Source of the DNA: Brienomyrus brachyistius
Taxonomy: Eukaryota; Chordata; Actinopteri; Osteoglossiformes; Mormyridae
NCBI RefSeq assembly: GCF_023856365.1
Contig: NC_064538.1
Coordinates: forward strand, 15,680,435-15,744,434
DNA: 64,000 nt
Reading direction: 5' to 3'
Positions 35,196 to 49,000 of the stretch are shown here, piece after piece (the stretch's first letter is position 1; the number at the start of each line of letters is the position of its first letter). The notes below the pieces were generated by a model, which did no database searches, was not told the DNA's origin, and worked only from the letters and a program-made list of their open reading frames with translations. The position numbers and the translations under genes were made by a program.

Positions 35196-36955
35196 GTAAG
35201 TAACTGCCTGTATTACGCTGCGATTTATCCTTTCACTGCACACGTTTTCTGTCAGTTTTTGCTCGTCCAGTGTACACAAACCCGCTTAAGGTAGTAACAT
35301 TAGCGAGATAGCTAGCTACATGTACAGTAGTAGTTGTTTACGTAGCCGCTAAAGCCTGAAATAAAATAAGACATAACTGACTATACTCGTAATTCAAAGT
35401 AAAGACACATAGGTGACCTGTTACTTTTGATTTTTTTTCTTTACGGGAAGTGTAAAATGCAGAAGACAGTCGCAAGGGCTAAAATCACGCTGGACACGAC
35501 TAGCTTCTTAACTGTAGTTAGCTGTAATGCTGTGTTAGTTATAATGACGTAGATTATAGTATAACTCATTATTTCATTTAAGGAATTATACCCCAGAAGA
35601 ACAGATGTCCTGCTGACCAGGTAGTTTATTGTATCAATGTCTGGCTAGTTAACCTTATTTGGAGAACAATCGTAGCTATGAATGCGTCCTATTTAGTTGG
35701 CCATGTAATGTGGCCGAAGAAATCGTTGTCGACTCCTTCCCAAAGATCACATGGCCCGCGAGATGTTCGCCCACGGTAGAGTCGGCGATTCGACTCGCGG
35801 AACGTTCGGTCACGATCGTCCTGGTGAGCGGAGAGATGTCTCTATCACGCGCCACCAATTAATGCCCGACCTCCGTGCGCGTCTGTTGCATAATAAATGG
35901 GGACAAGTGGACCAGTAGCCGAAGCCTTTTATCTGTATGCAGTCATTAGTTGAAAACGTCTAAGTGCAGTACCTCGAAAGTTAGTATTGTCTGATATTAA
36001 AGCTGGGATACTGCCCGGGAGCAAGTTGACCGCTTATCTGTGCGCAAGACCCTGAAAAATATATAGCCTGTTTGCAACTAAGGTAAAGAAAAAAAAGTCG
36101 AAGAGGGTTTAGCGGTAAAACATACTAAATATTTTGCAACGCTAGTTAAACGAAACGAAGGATAAACAGCGTTTTAAGTGCCTCTTCTGCGTACCAAAAA
36201 CTTAAAATTCCGTCCTTCACATCTACACCCGTATATATTTACGTTGTATTTCATGAAGATCAACTAAAACACTGGCTTGTCTGGTACCCTGTTTTTTCGT
36301 AGTAATAATCGTTTGAAAATAACGATTTAAGGTTGTAATGCTTAATATGCGCATTGTGAAAACGATCTTTTTGTTTTATTCGAACTGTGAACGTCGAATG
36401 GTTGTTTAGCAGTATAGTGTTACTGGGGGGGATGTCATTTTTTATGAAAACTTAACGGTTAAATTTCAGCACTAGGAAAGATTGGAAGCTACACTGGTTG
36501 ATAATCACGGGCTCTGGATCTCCGTACAAAATACTGCTGTGATGTTGGACCAAGAATCAGGAAGGCAATGCTACTGTAATTGACAGCTGGCAAGCACGCA
36601 TCCTTTTGTGGTGTCTGTTTTTTAGTATAGTGTGTTCACAGGTCTGAATTAGAAAACTTGAGTTGGATGGCGCTTGTATAAAAATCCCTTATGAGTGTTG
36701 GCCTAGATAGGACTTTTTCTGTATTTCCAAGCTACAAAGGAAGATACCCAGGTCCCAGCAGGTGATAAAAGTCTCACCATCTGGCCGGTGGAATATGGTC
36801 TCATTAAGAAAGGGAGAGATAGGAGTCATACATTATTCATGAGCTTCTGTGGTGACCTCAGATTTAATTTGAACTCTGGGTAAATAATGTCAATGGGTAA
36901 CTAATGTGGTGCAGTGTTTACTTTCATTGCTGTGGTGGGTTTTTCTTTCTGCAGG
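35196..36955 (+). other. bcl2l1: Presumed bcl2l1 5' intron, with CpG-rich block
   Basis: No coding exon was recognised. Bases 35720-35890 are unusually rich in CpG for the area and are followed at 35823 by a donor-like ctg|gtgagc, so they may be an alternative first exon. The stretch ends with a pyrimidine-rich acceptor (tttttctttctgcag) at 36941-36955. Confidence 0.4.
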
Positions 36956-37098
36956 GTGTGAGCCACTGTGCTAGTCCCTCCACCTCCATCCCTCCATAGA
37001 AGTAATCCTGGTTCAAAATCCACAAGGTAAAGAAGAATGGCCATTGAAGCCTGAGTTGGACTAAGATTACAAAGAAAAGGAGGACAGAATAAGAAATA

Positions 37099-40000
37099 AT
37101 GTCATACAGCAACAGAGAACTGGTGATGGACTACATAAGGTATAAACTGTCCCAGAGGAACTACAATGGCCACTTTGGACTTCCTGAGGACAGGGATCGG
37201 ACAGAGGGCTCGGGTCAGGCCGATGGGAGCGAAGGGGGTATGGCGACAGGAACTTACGTCAATGGGTTGGTCATTGCTGGCGGGGCCGGCAGCCAGGTGT
37301 CCCCAGTGCCTGAGCAGCCACTCCCTTCCCCATTCCCCTCTCCACAAGGCCTGGAGGCGGTGAAGGAAGCATTGCGGGATTCTGCCAACGAGTTTGAGCT
37401 ACGCTACAGCCGCGCCTTCAGCGACCTCTCCTCCCAGCTTCACATCACGCCCTCCACGGCCTACCAGAGCTTTGAGAGTGTAATGAACGAGGTGTTCCGC
37501 GATGGCGTCAACTGGGGCCGCATCGTGGGCCTCTTCGCATTTGGCGGGGCCGTGTGCGTTGAGTGTGTGGAGAAGGAGATGGGCCACCTGGTGGATCGTA
37601 TTGTTGACTGGATGACCGTTTACCTGGACAACAACATCCAGCCCTGGATTCAGCAGCAGGGAGGATGGGTGAGTGAGGGTGCAAAATGATGCCACACAGG
37701 CAATGCCACATGAGCAGGGAACACCTGGTCCAGAGCCTCATCCAAACATCCATGCTGATGGTGCACCCATCTTCCCAGTCATTAACTGAACATCATATTG
37801 TTCTGACCTACCCATTTGCACAGTATTAGCCAATTCGTGCTGTTGTAAGTGTTCATAATATGGGTACTATCAAAAGACAAAGTGCCTGTGAGAACATCTC
37901 TAACTGGGATGGCGAATTGAAGCCTGCCATTGCGACTTGGTTGCAGTACTTGTTTGCGATATTTTCTCTTTTTCCTATCAGGCAGGAATGGGGTAGTGTT
38001 GGACTAAATCACCAAAACAGAAATACAAACAGGAGCGGCTTCAAAAGAAAGGCCTTCAGGCAAAAATGGGATGGGGGGGTGAATCATACAAACACTCGAC
38101 TGATTCACGGAGGCTGAACTGCAGAAATTTATTACAGGGAAAGAGATTTCATGTCTTGTGAGTCAAACTTGTATCTAGTTTATTGGTGCGTAAACCAAAT
38201 GCATCATAGCATTTCATATATGCATATGGGGTAATCCACGTTTTTCCCAGATCCGATTCTGATAAACAACTGCTGATACCAATACAGATTCTGACACGAG
38301 CTCTTTTTACTTTACTCTTTTAATATAATAAATGTACGTAGTATATTTATACTTTATATATTAATATTTTTAAGCTGGTAAATACGAGTACAGATGAGAA
38401 AATCAGATGCTACTAAATCTTTATTTAGGCTACTAGGAACATAACCCACCTCGTTTGTACATCTTGTTTTAACCAGTTTTGCGGCATTTGCAATTCAATA
38501 TGAATATTTTCCAAACTAGTATACGCAAGTAGCAAATGCTTAAAGTGCCCCAGTTTTTCTCCCACTGGCAACAGCATCACCTACATTTCATAACGGATAT
38601 CAAGGGACCTGGCAAAACTCCGTTATAGCCGAAGTCCGTTATACCCAGAGACGATGTTCCGTTATAAGTGAGTCCACTAAAGCGGGATTTTTACTGTAGT
38701 TTAAAGTAGAAAATCCCATTGTGAAAAGTATTTATTACCCTGTTCATGGTTTGAGAAGTCCTTCTCACAGTTTACACTTCTGACCGGGTGGTTGACGCGA
38801 CATATTTTCCGACGCGCGCTCTCTGTCCGCTGGTGGGAGTGTGCTCACCTGTGTGTGCGCGCGCATGTCTGTGTGCATTCACATCGGGGAGGAACTCCGC
38901 CATGCGCGATACAGAGAGCAGAGGAAAATTGTAAGCGGGCGACCGTGTACAGACAAGAAATGACAAGCTGTTGTGTAAATATGATAAATAACATAAGGCT
39001 ATTCAGTTTGCTTAATAAAAGGACAGTGTATAGACCTGTTCTATAGGAAAGGTAACCTCAAATGACTTCTGTTGTGATCTGGCGCTATATAGAAAATAAA
39101 ATGAGCTAAAAATTCATTTGACCTTCAAGGGGGGGTGGAAGATTCCGTTGGGGGGGCGGGGCGCCCCCCCTAATATAATGGTAGGGGAAACACTGATATT
39201 AATTGTGCTGTCTCGCACAATCGTGTGCATTTTGTTTACTGGGATTTTCCACTAAATGCAACTCTCAAAACTTTTACAAACTGTTTTTACAAAGATTGAA
39301 AATTGCTGTGCTACTAGTGTTTTAAAAGCGTAAAATACTTGCAGATCATCACCCTTTTATCCGATTTACTTAAGTGCCCCCTACTGCGAAGGGTATGTGT
39401 GTGTGTGTGTGTGTGTGTATAAAAATCATTTGCCCATTTGCCTTGATTTAATCAGAATATCACCTGGCATATCTTCCCAGCTCTCCTGCAAAGGTTCTAA
39501 CAGTTGTCGCCTGCATGTGGTTTATTTTGCTCTGACTCTTCTGTCTAGTTCATCCCACAAGTGCCTTTGTGGTACTGAGCTCTGGAGAGTGGGCTAGCCA
39601 GGTCATTACTTTGAGTTGTCCTTTGCCAGATAGTTGCAGCACAATTTGGAGTAGGTATTTGTGTCATTCAATTAGTGAGTACCCATACCTTTCTTGTCTT
39701 CCATGATACCCATGCTGGTTGAGTTTGCTGTAGATTTGCAAAGATCATCTTCTTGTTCACCTGCAAAGCAGCTGCAAACCATGACACACTCTCCTCTATG
39801 TATGACCTTAGGATTATGGTTTTGAGTGGGTGTACTTAAACTTTTGGCTGGTACCCTCCATGTCATTATATGGAGACCTTTTGATATCGAATCAACATGA
39901 ACAATCCTAGTCGCCTGAGCATCCATTCCAAAACCACAGCTTTCATTCCTATCTTCTTATAAGCAATGTAAAGGGAAAAAAAAATACATTTTTCTATGAC

Positions 40001-43000
40001 AAAGAAAAGCGAATCTTTAAATAAAACCACGTGAAAAAGATTTAGAAACTTAATTGATTATCCTTATAAAAACTCCACTGATCTGTACAACGAGGCGCAT
40101 TACGATGGAGGCCTGGATGGATAGCTTTTTATCTTATTATCTATTCTTCCTATTTGTTTTGCCTATTCTTCTTTGTTTTCTGTTGGCAGAAAACGTCAGC
40201 TGAAAGAGGTTTTGTTCAGGATGCCAGATTGTAAACTGCTCCTTCATCAGAGGCTTCCCCGCTCTGCTGTCTTTGGTTTCAGATCTCACGCCAAACTCGC
40301 GTGTTGGCCAAGAAACAAACAGGAGTTGCTATCCCGTTGTTCCGTTCACAGACTATTGTTAATCCATAAGTCTGGTTTATTCATTTCGGTCTTACAGCGA
40401 ATACACAGACTGCTAGTGAAAAGAGTGGAGACCTCTCTTTCGCAGCTGGCTTTGAGAGCGAGGGTGGGGCCTGTCATCTCCTCGGCTCTGTTGTGGGTCT
40501 GGGGGCTCTCGTTGGATAATCCCCGCCATCAGCCGGTCTACAGAGATCGAACTGCTTTGTGATTTCCATCCCTTGGGACATGGAAGTCCTGCCCCAGACA
40601 CAGGCGCCGCACAGCCGTCCTGTGCAGTATAAGACTGAATGAAGTGAATTTCAGTTCTTTGTGTGGGTGAGAGATGTGCTTCCTGTTCCTCGTCTGCTGT
40701 GGTTTGGCTTGCCTTGAGGTGACAGACAACATGCTGGGCCCAGTCACATACTCACTGTCACTTACTATATATGTGATTATGTGACTTACTGTATGTGCAC
40801 TCGCAGAAGCTCCTGAATGTGTTTCGGAATACTTGCCATGTCGTCTTGTCTTTGGATTCTTGAAAAGCTCTGTACAATGGAAATGTAGTAGTGGTGGTAG
40901 TAGTAGTGGTAGTAGTAGTAGACTTATAATGAATTTGAGGGAACGAGTGCTCATTATTCCAGATGTGATGAAAGCATGCAAAGCAGCATGCACACACACA
41001 ACGGCCTAATAACAAGCCCATGGACAGTGAGAGAAAACGAAAGGTACTGTAGTAGACATTGGCAAGGAAGACATGGGTTATGATGGATGGAGATGACTGA
41101 GGTAGGTGCTCGGCACTGCAGCCTGCGGGACTCCCCCCTGGTTGGCTACACGTCCTCAGTATTCTTCCCCCGTTGGTTATTCTGGTGGGAGGTGGGGCGC
41201 TCTACAGAAGCACGGTACTTTCCCGTGTTGCTGGCGGGAAGCCCGTCACTGTCCTCATGCTTTCACTGTAGCGCGGGGGGGGATTGTCTGAACAATTCAG
41301 TCAGTTGGCCTTTTCTGTCAGCACGTGTCTTCTGCGACACACCGAAGCCGTCGCATTTCCATGCACATGCACACACATGCATGGCCGTTGGCAGCTGTGA
41401 ACTTCGCAGCCATGCAGGTGTGCTACGGGGCCTGGTTGACGTGCCAACAAGGCCTGTGTTTATTAATGGAAGACGACCCTCCCCCCCCCGTCAAAAGAGC
41501 GACATGGGGGGGAGGGGGGTTCATCTGCTGAACTGTGACATTGCTATTGTTCTGCACGTGCTGCTGTTGAGTTTCTGCTGTTTTTGTTTTTGGCTTGTTT
41601 TGCCCCCCATTTGCCCATTAGTGGCCCTCACAAGTAGCTGCTTTCTGGTGACAGGAGAGCAGTTGGACCTTCCAGGTCATTTGGCATCTCCTGTCGCTGT
41701 GCTAACAGGAAGTACATTCCTCTCATGCCTGAGATAATACCCTCCTGACCCCGGTTTCTGATAAGACACAAACTGCTTTTGTCACAGTTTAAGCATATAT
41801 GCTTATGATGGGTTGAGTTGAGGACAGGCAGCCTTTATTCAATTCAATTCAATTCAAAAAACTTTATTCGTCCCTGAGGGACAAATGCCATTTGCTGGCA
41901 GATGTGGTCTTTGAGTGGCACTAAGAGTGGCATGGGGACCCCTGCTTGTTCAGGATCGTTTATGACAAGACAGGAACAGCTTTTTTTCTCACTGTCTTGG
42001 TTCTCGGTGTCCTGTGGTGTATCCCTGCCCCCCCCCCCCCCCCAGTATCTGTGTCACAGTAACCCTCAACATCGTTTAGTGAGGACCCCACCCCATTAGA
42101 CTGTCCTTAATCATGGGATGAGAGATGACACTCTGGGGGGCATTGTGGGTGCCATCCCCCCACCCCCCATTTCTTCCCTCACTCACCTTCCTGATCTGAC
42201 CATGGGTGGATACATTGGATGCCTGTACGAAAGGCATCTCCTGCTTTGGGCACATGCGCATGCACACGAGTGTGGCGTAGGTCCGCATTGCGCCACGAGC
42301 CTTGGGGCTATGTGGCAGCTGCTCTTGCGTGTCCGCTCTGACCAGCAGCCCGCAAGGGCCATGTGGCAACGTACCGCCAAGAGAGCGCCTCGGCATTTCT
42401 TAATCTACTCTGCAGCCACAGAGATCCCTGACACTGATGGGTCTCTGAGGACAGGCACCTGACTGCCATGGCGGCCATCAATGGACTTTATATTTCCGTT
42501 GCATTGTCGCATTGGGGAAGAAATCAGTATTGACAAGGCTGATGCTGGCCCCTCCATACCTGAGCTCCCCATTACTGATCAATAAGGCAATTTGGCAGAG
42601 GACTGCCCAGCACATGTAGTCAGTCGGATTTAAGATGTTGGTTTTTTCTCAAACAATCGATTTTTGCAACAAATCTTACACATAATTATTTGCAGCAGGC
42701 AGTGATTATCGGTGGTTAAAAATTTTCCTAAAATTTTGTACAAGACCCCGTCACTCTCCCTGCTTTTCGGTCCTCGCCATTTTTACTGTGTAATCGTGAC
42801 TCTGCGGCAGCGGCTGCTCCCGAGACCTGGCAGGGCTCTCCGGCAGTGTGAGAAAATGGCAGGTAGCAGATGGTCTCATTCGGAGCCTTCTCCAGATTTA
42901 TCCTCAGTAAACAAGGCGGGCTGTGAGAGCGAGGCCGGGCCATACCACTGCTGGGGTGGACGGGGGTGCACTCTACTTATGAGGTCTGGGGGTGCCCTGT

Positions 43001-46000
43001 CCATGCCAGCTCAGAAAAAAATGTCAAATAACTGAGCTTTTTTTCCCCTTTTGTGTTTCAGTGGCTGCTGAAGGAATAATTGGTGGGTCTGTGACTGGGT
43101 GCAATTTTGCTGCCTGGCTAGGCTGTAGTGTGGCATATAGCTTGGTTTGTGAGCTTTTCCGTGCCAGTGGCAGCACTGGGCCAGGGTTGCATGTGCACCA
43201 GTGTGTGCGTGTGCATGTCCATCTGACATCAGAAAGCCATGGGGAAGGACCGACTTGCAGGTTGGGCCTCTCAGCTAATGCCTCTCCCCTGCAAACCCCC
43301 GTGGGTTGCACCCTTACACCTCTACACCCCCACTGTGGCCTGTATCTGTGTTGTCTCATGCTTCCTGCTGAGGTGGGCCCCCTCCACCTCTCCGTTGTGC
43401 CTAAAAATAGCATCTCCTGAGAGGTGGAGACGGTGCAACACTTCCCCGGGTGAGGCGATGGGGGAGAAAGTGGAGGAGGAACTAGGCCCAGCGAGCATGT
43501 CTAACGGGAATGGGTGGTGCTGCAGGGAGGGGCAGGCCATCAAAAGTGACCTTCCTCTACCCGAACACGGGTGCAGGTGACTAGTTACTAGCTGTGTGTG
43601 GCAGTAACCAATGAGATTAGCCCAGCAGCTGGGCATGTTTGTTGGGTCAGATGTGAAGGGCTGCGGTGCTGATGGCGACCTGCCTGGTGAACCGTGATGT
43701 TGCTGTCCTGATTACATCCCTTTGTGCTGTCAGAGTTTCCATCGTCTCCCTTTTCCTCATTCCCTCCCGCACACCCCAGTCACTCTGTTGTTCTGTCTTC
43801 GTTACCCTCAGGTTCTCCTCCACCTCTGTCCCTACCTGCCTCCCTCCCCTGCCTCTCTGTGTGCCATCCCCTCCCTGCGGACTGGCAGATGGCAGCCTTT
43901 CCCACAGGAGGGTCGGGGATATGGCTGTGCTTGGAGCAGGTCCTGGGGAATTAACTACCTGTGACTGCAACGTACGGCTCCTCCTTGTTGCAGACGACAG
44001 AATTGTTCTGATTAACATTGGAAATATGAGGAACAAAGAGGACCAGGTTCTGAAAATCACCTCAGTTTCCCGCATCTCTGTTTATGAGCTCCCCTTTGCA
44101 GTTTACCGAAGGGTGTTTCCCTGGCGTGTGATACCCGAGTCGATTGCAAAAGCCCCCGCCTGCCTGCCCTGAGCGTGACAGTGACTCCCGTATGATGAGC
44201 AGCTATGTCATATAAACACACAGGAAGGTGCAGGTATGACTGCAGAATTGCAGAGTGCTGTGCACACAGCTGGCAAACAGACGGTGCCGCACACAGCCGT
44301 GTCAAACTGGAGGTTACTGATGGGACAGGTCCACGGGTCTGTCTTTTACATAAAAGTACGATACCTCTGCAGAAATAACCGCAGCTATCTTTTAACTTTA
44401 CCCCCCCCCCCCCCCATTCTGCCTTGACATGTTGTATGTGCAGCAGAAATTCAGGCTTGTGACAGGTGGTTTTGTGACATAAAGTTACTTGGAAATCTGC
44501 TGGTAATTTCAAACACTCATGTTGGACATAAAAACAGGTCCTGAAACTGGTGGCACAAAAAAATCCCCCAGCTCTCCCTGGGTTTCACTGAGCAGCAAAA
44601 GACGGTGCGTTGGAAAACACCTGCTGCTGTGGCTGACGTCTGAGCCAGAACACGGGAAAGTGGGAAAAAAATCCATCCGGTTATTTATAGATACAGGTCA
44701 TCTGGGCACCTGGTAGACGTGAATGAGGCTGAACAAAGGGCAGGGTGGCTTGGTTGCCCGGTTTTGTGCCCGGGGGGGAGGAGTGATAGAGAGCCACCCT
44801 TGCGTCAGGGCTGCACGTGGACCTCGATTTGCGGGGCGTGGGGATTGCCGGGGCTGGGTCACGCCCTTTCTAACAGATGGCGACCCAGATCAGAAGACAC
44901 ACTGTTAGCGTTCCGAGTGGAGGACTCTTCAGGTGTGCGTGAAGAGCGGGTGGGGGGCAGAGCTTTCCCACCAGGCTTTCACATCCCCACACTGCTTCAC
45001 TTTTTAGCCATGAAGGCTGCACGCTCCTTTGGGCTCAAAGTAAACTGCATTCATTCAGTAATTTAAATATAAATGCTGAACCGCCTGGCGTTAAAATTCT
45101 GTATTTAGATCATAGCCACCTGCAGTTCCCTCTGTGTTCAAGATCATGATACATATGTTATTTGGAGGGGGAGTAAAAGTAAAGTAAGTGTGTGTGGATT
45201 AAGTTTATATTACATTGTGGGGACCAAAAACTTGTTGTTTTGACGTTGTGGGAACCATTTTTCAGGTCCCGACAAAGATCTGTGAATGCAGTCAAAATAA
45301 TAAAAATGCCAAAAGTCTCATTTAGTTTGGTTACTTATGGTCAAGGTTAGGGCTGGGATTAGAGTTTTCCCCAAATAAATTAATTGAGAGTCCCCACAAT
45401 GATATAATTATAAACCTGTGAGTGTAGGGGGGGGGAATTATGTGTATATTACGTTGTGGGAACCAAATATGATAAAAATGTGATTGATAACCTCAAAATG
45501 TTATTATTGACATATTATTTTAACGTGGGGACCATTCACAAGGCAAAGCTCAATTTTATAAAAGTTCAAATCTAAAACGCCTAAACGTCAAAAGTTTTGT
45601 ATTTTGTTTGGTTACTTAAGGTTAGGGCTGTTTGTGTTTTTCGCTTGATTGACTCGCTGATGAGCGACGCTCCTGAAAGCTCCAGGGGCCTTCTTCGTTT
45701 AATTTTTTCGCCAATGTGCCCAGGCATGTGTTTCGTGAATCCGCTCTGTGGGGGGTCATTCCGAATGGCCGCCGCCACCCTGACAGACAGCAGACAGATG
45801 CTCCCGTGGCGTGCCCCCATGAGGCCACTCCCATTGGTGCATGCGGCTCGGGGACCGGGCTTGGCGAAGCAGGCAGGTCTGGGCAGGCGTTCACCTGATG
45901 CGGGACGGCTGAGCCCGCTAACAGACGGATAAGCAGGTGAGCCTGCCGGGGTTGTAAATTAACAGGAGTAACGGTATACGGCCCCCCACCATGAGAAAGA

Positions 46001-49000
46001 GGGGGGCGTGGGTTGAATACAATCATGGAAAATAAGGAAGAATATGAAGCCATGCTGTGATTAGCGTGATGTAGTGCTGATCATACCGATGGGCTGTGTG
46101 GTTTCTATTTGAAAAAGCAGTGGAGACAATCCGCCAGCTGGTCCAACACACCGGCCACGACACTCTGAGGAGCCTAGCCTGTGGCTGCAGGTGTCCCCTC
46201 CTTTGCTGAAAGCCCCGTGTTTTTCAGCCACTGGCTTAATCTACCTGGTATTTCACTCCTCCTGACCGCGTCTGCTTCCCCATCAGGTATCATGGTGAGC
46301 GGCACCGCATCAGCTGTAAACTGCAGGTGGACGGGCTCCAAACAGATGCCATCGTCTGCAGTGTGTAATGTGAAGGCCATATGTCTTCATTTAATTTCTT
46401 TCCTTCCTTTTCCCCGTTCCGTATCTCTCTCATGATGTTTTGTGTATCACAACACATCCATGTGAAGTGCTTTGGGACGACTCTGTGGTGAAAGGCACTA
46501 TATAAAAATAAAGTGAATTGAATTGAATATGTCTTTTTGAAGTACCAAAAAATTCCAGAGACACTTGAGTTACGGATATGATCGCTTTTTTTCAAAGATT
46601 GACGTGACGTGCCGATCTAAAAAAACTTGCACAATACTCCAGCCTCGATAAAGCCCCGTCTGCCCGTTATCACCCCGCTTCCACGCGGCCGTAGCCCCCA
46701 CTTCTCGGAACGGCCTTCCACAAACACCTTCGTCTGATTTCTGAGAAACGACCACGCTCGTCTCACGGGGGCGGCTTGCATGAGTCAAAGCCATCGTACT
46801 TCGCGGCCTTACAGGGCCGCTCTTGGGCCCTTCTGTGTGCGACAGGGCATGGGGAGAGCTGCCAAGATCAGCATGTCACTTTCTTCCGTTGGCGGGGACT
46901 CCGACGGACCCTCATATGCGATGGCATGGAGAATGTGCCAAATCTTCTGCCAAGGGATGCAAGCTGTTTGTGAGCACTGTTGTGTACTGACTGCTTTTAA
47001 TAGAATTCCTATAATTTTAATAGAATTGCTAATACCTGAGATATAGCCATTATTAGTGCTCTTCTGGTCCATGGTGTTGTAATGTGTGCGGTGCTCTGTC
47101 TGCATGGAGAGGGCTGTCTGAAGATCACAGGAACCTGATACTGCAGCATAATCCTGTTTGACTCTTTGGCACCTTGCTCATGGTGAATGTTGTTATACCT
47201 TCCACCAATCCTGAATATTACATAAAAAGGAATCTGGTTAAACGGGAATTTATGTCTAAAATGTTGTCATTTATTTAGTAAAGACTGTTCTGCCACCCAC
47301 AGTGTCCCTATGTGAAAAAATAATTGCCCCATTAAAGTCAGTATCCGGATATACCACTTTGCAGCAATTACTGCAACCAGACCTCTTCCTGAAGTCATTG
47401 CTCCATCTCTCACAGTGCCATGGAGACTTTTTGGCTCACTTGGCAACCTGCATAAACTCAAGTCAAGAAAGTAAAAATCTAGAACAAAATTTTGTTTCAG
47501 CCAACCAGTTGAGTTACTCCGTAACTGTGACTCTTTATACTCAGCTGGTTGATTGAAAGAAAATTTTGGTCTTACTTTCTGAACCTGAAATTTCCACCTC
47601 TGCTGTGTCAAGTCTCACTATAAACCGTGAGGTTTGAGTCTCAATCTCTGTTCAAAATCATATCAGTGCAAAATAGTTGAACTCATTTTCCATCCGTTGT
47701 AAATGTCTAAATGTTGTTGCCGTCTCCCTGCAAGACCGAGCTTTTCTTCAGTTTCAGCTCAGAGACAGATGGTCCATCATTCAGTATTCATTCATTTTTT
47801 TCATTGATGGCATCTCCTCCAGCTCCTCAAGCAGCAGAGTCTCCCTACGCCATGAAAATGCCCCCATCCTTTCTGACCTTTTGCCTATGCTCTTACTGTG
47901 TAGTGCAAGTTTTCTTTTTTACCATGTATAACATTTATAGTGATGTTAAAATAACAGTACACCCTCTTTCGATTCAAGTTTTACATATCATGAAATAAAT
48001 AGCCATCGTTTGATCCTTTTCAGCTTGAAAAATCAGTCTGCGATAACAAACAACACATAACGGACTTCAGTATGTTAGTTATTTAACAAAAGGAAGCCAA
48101 AAATGCAGAAGCCAAGTGGCAAAAGTACACCCTCCCTGCTTCCATAGGAATAAAGAAGCTGCTTAACATCTAGGTGATGGTATTCTATTGCACTTGATTA
48201 GTTCATCATTAGGAAGTATGAGTACCTCTACAGTATATAAGCAGAACTTTTGCCATTTGTTAGTCTGAAACTTTGAAGTTTGTGTTAATACCATGCCAAA
48301 GGGGAAACATCAGCAATGACCTCAGAGAAACATTTGTTGCTGCTTATCAATCTAGGAAGGGTTGTTTGGGCCATTTCCAAATAAACTGAAATCCATAATT
48401 TTAAAGGGAGATGTATTATTTACAAATGGAGAACATTCAAGACAGTTGTCAGCCTTCCCCAGAAGTTTGTTTCCCTTCCCAACAAGGACTGGCTATTCTT
48501 CATTCTTTCAGCAGAAGGGCCCCCCTTGGTATATCACTTTAACCAGGGGTGTCCCCTTGGTAAATTTCGCCAACCGGGGGGGGTGTCCCAATCAGGGAAA
48601 TTCTTGCGTGGCCACCCAATTTGGGCCAAACTACATTTTCCTACCAGTTTCATGGTCCATTAAAGATGCCTGAGAAACCCTCATCTTAAATGTTAAAGTT
48701 CATGCCTCTGCGTTCAGAAATGAATGAAGAATGTGTTGTTGAAAGGGTAGCCAACAGAAAGGCCCTCTTCATGGTGTTGTTCAAAGGTATTTAGCAGAAA
48801 GGCCCTCTTCATGGTGTTGTTGGAAGGGTAGCCAACAGAAAGGCCCTCTTCATGGTGTTGTTGGAAGGGTAGCCAGCAGAAAGGCCCTCTTCATGGTGTT
48901 GTTGAAAGGTAGCCAGTAGAAAGGCCCTCTTCTCCAAAAAGAACATGGCAGCATAGTGTAGGTTTACAGTGTTGTATATGAACAAATCAGATGATTTCTG

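Noticed and set aside
40173..40562. 129-codon open frame near 40.3 kb
   Set aside because: No family resemblance, no splice context, inside a large intron on the same strand as the host gene.
41087..41737. 216-codon open frame in the bcl2l1 intron
   Set aside because: Low-complexity, Cys/Ser/His-rich reading with no domain, in a GC-rich stretch with C/G runs; overlapping frames on both strands are equally open.
43666..44172. 168-codon open frame and its antisense partner in the bcl2l1 intron
   Set aside because: No recognisable motif; pyrimidine-rich repeats (Pro/Ser/Leu-rich in all frames) explain the openness.
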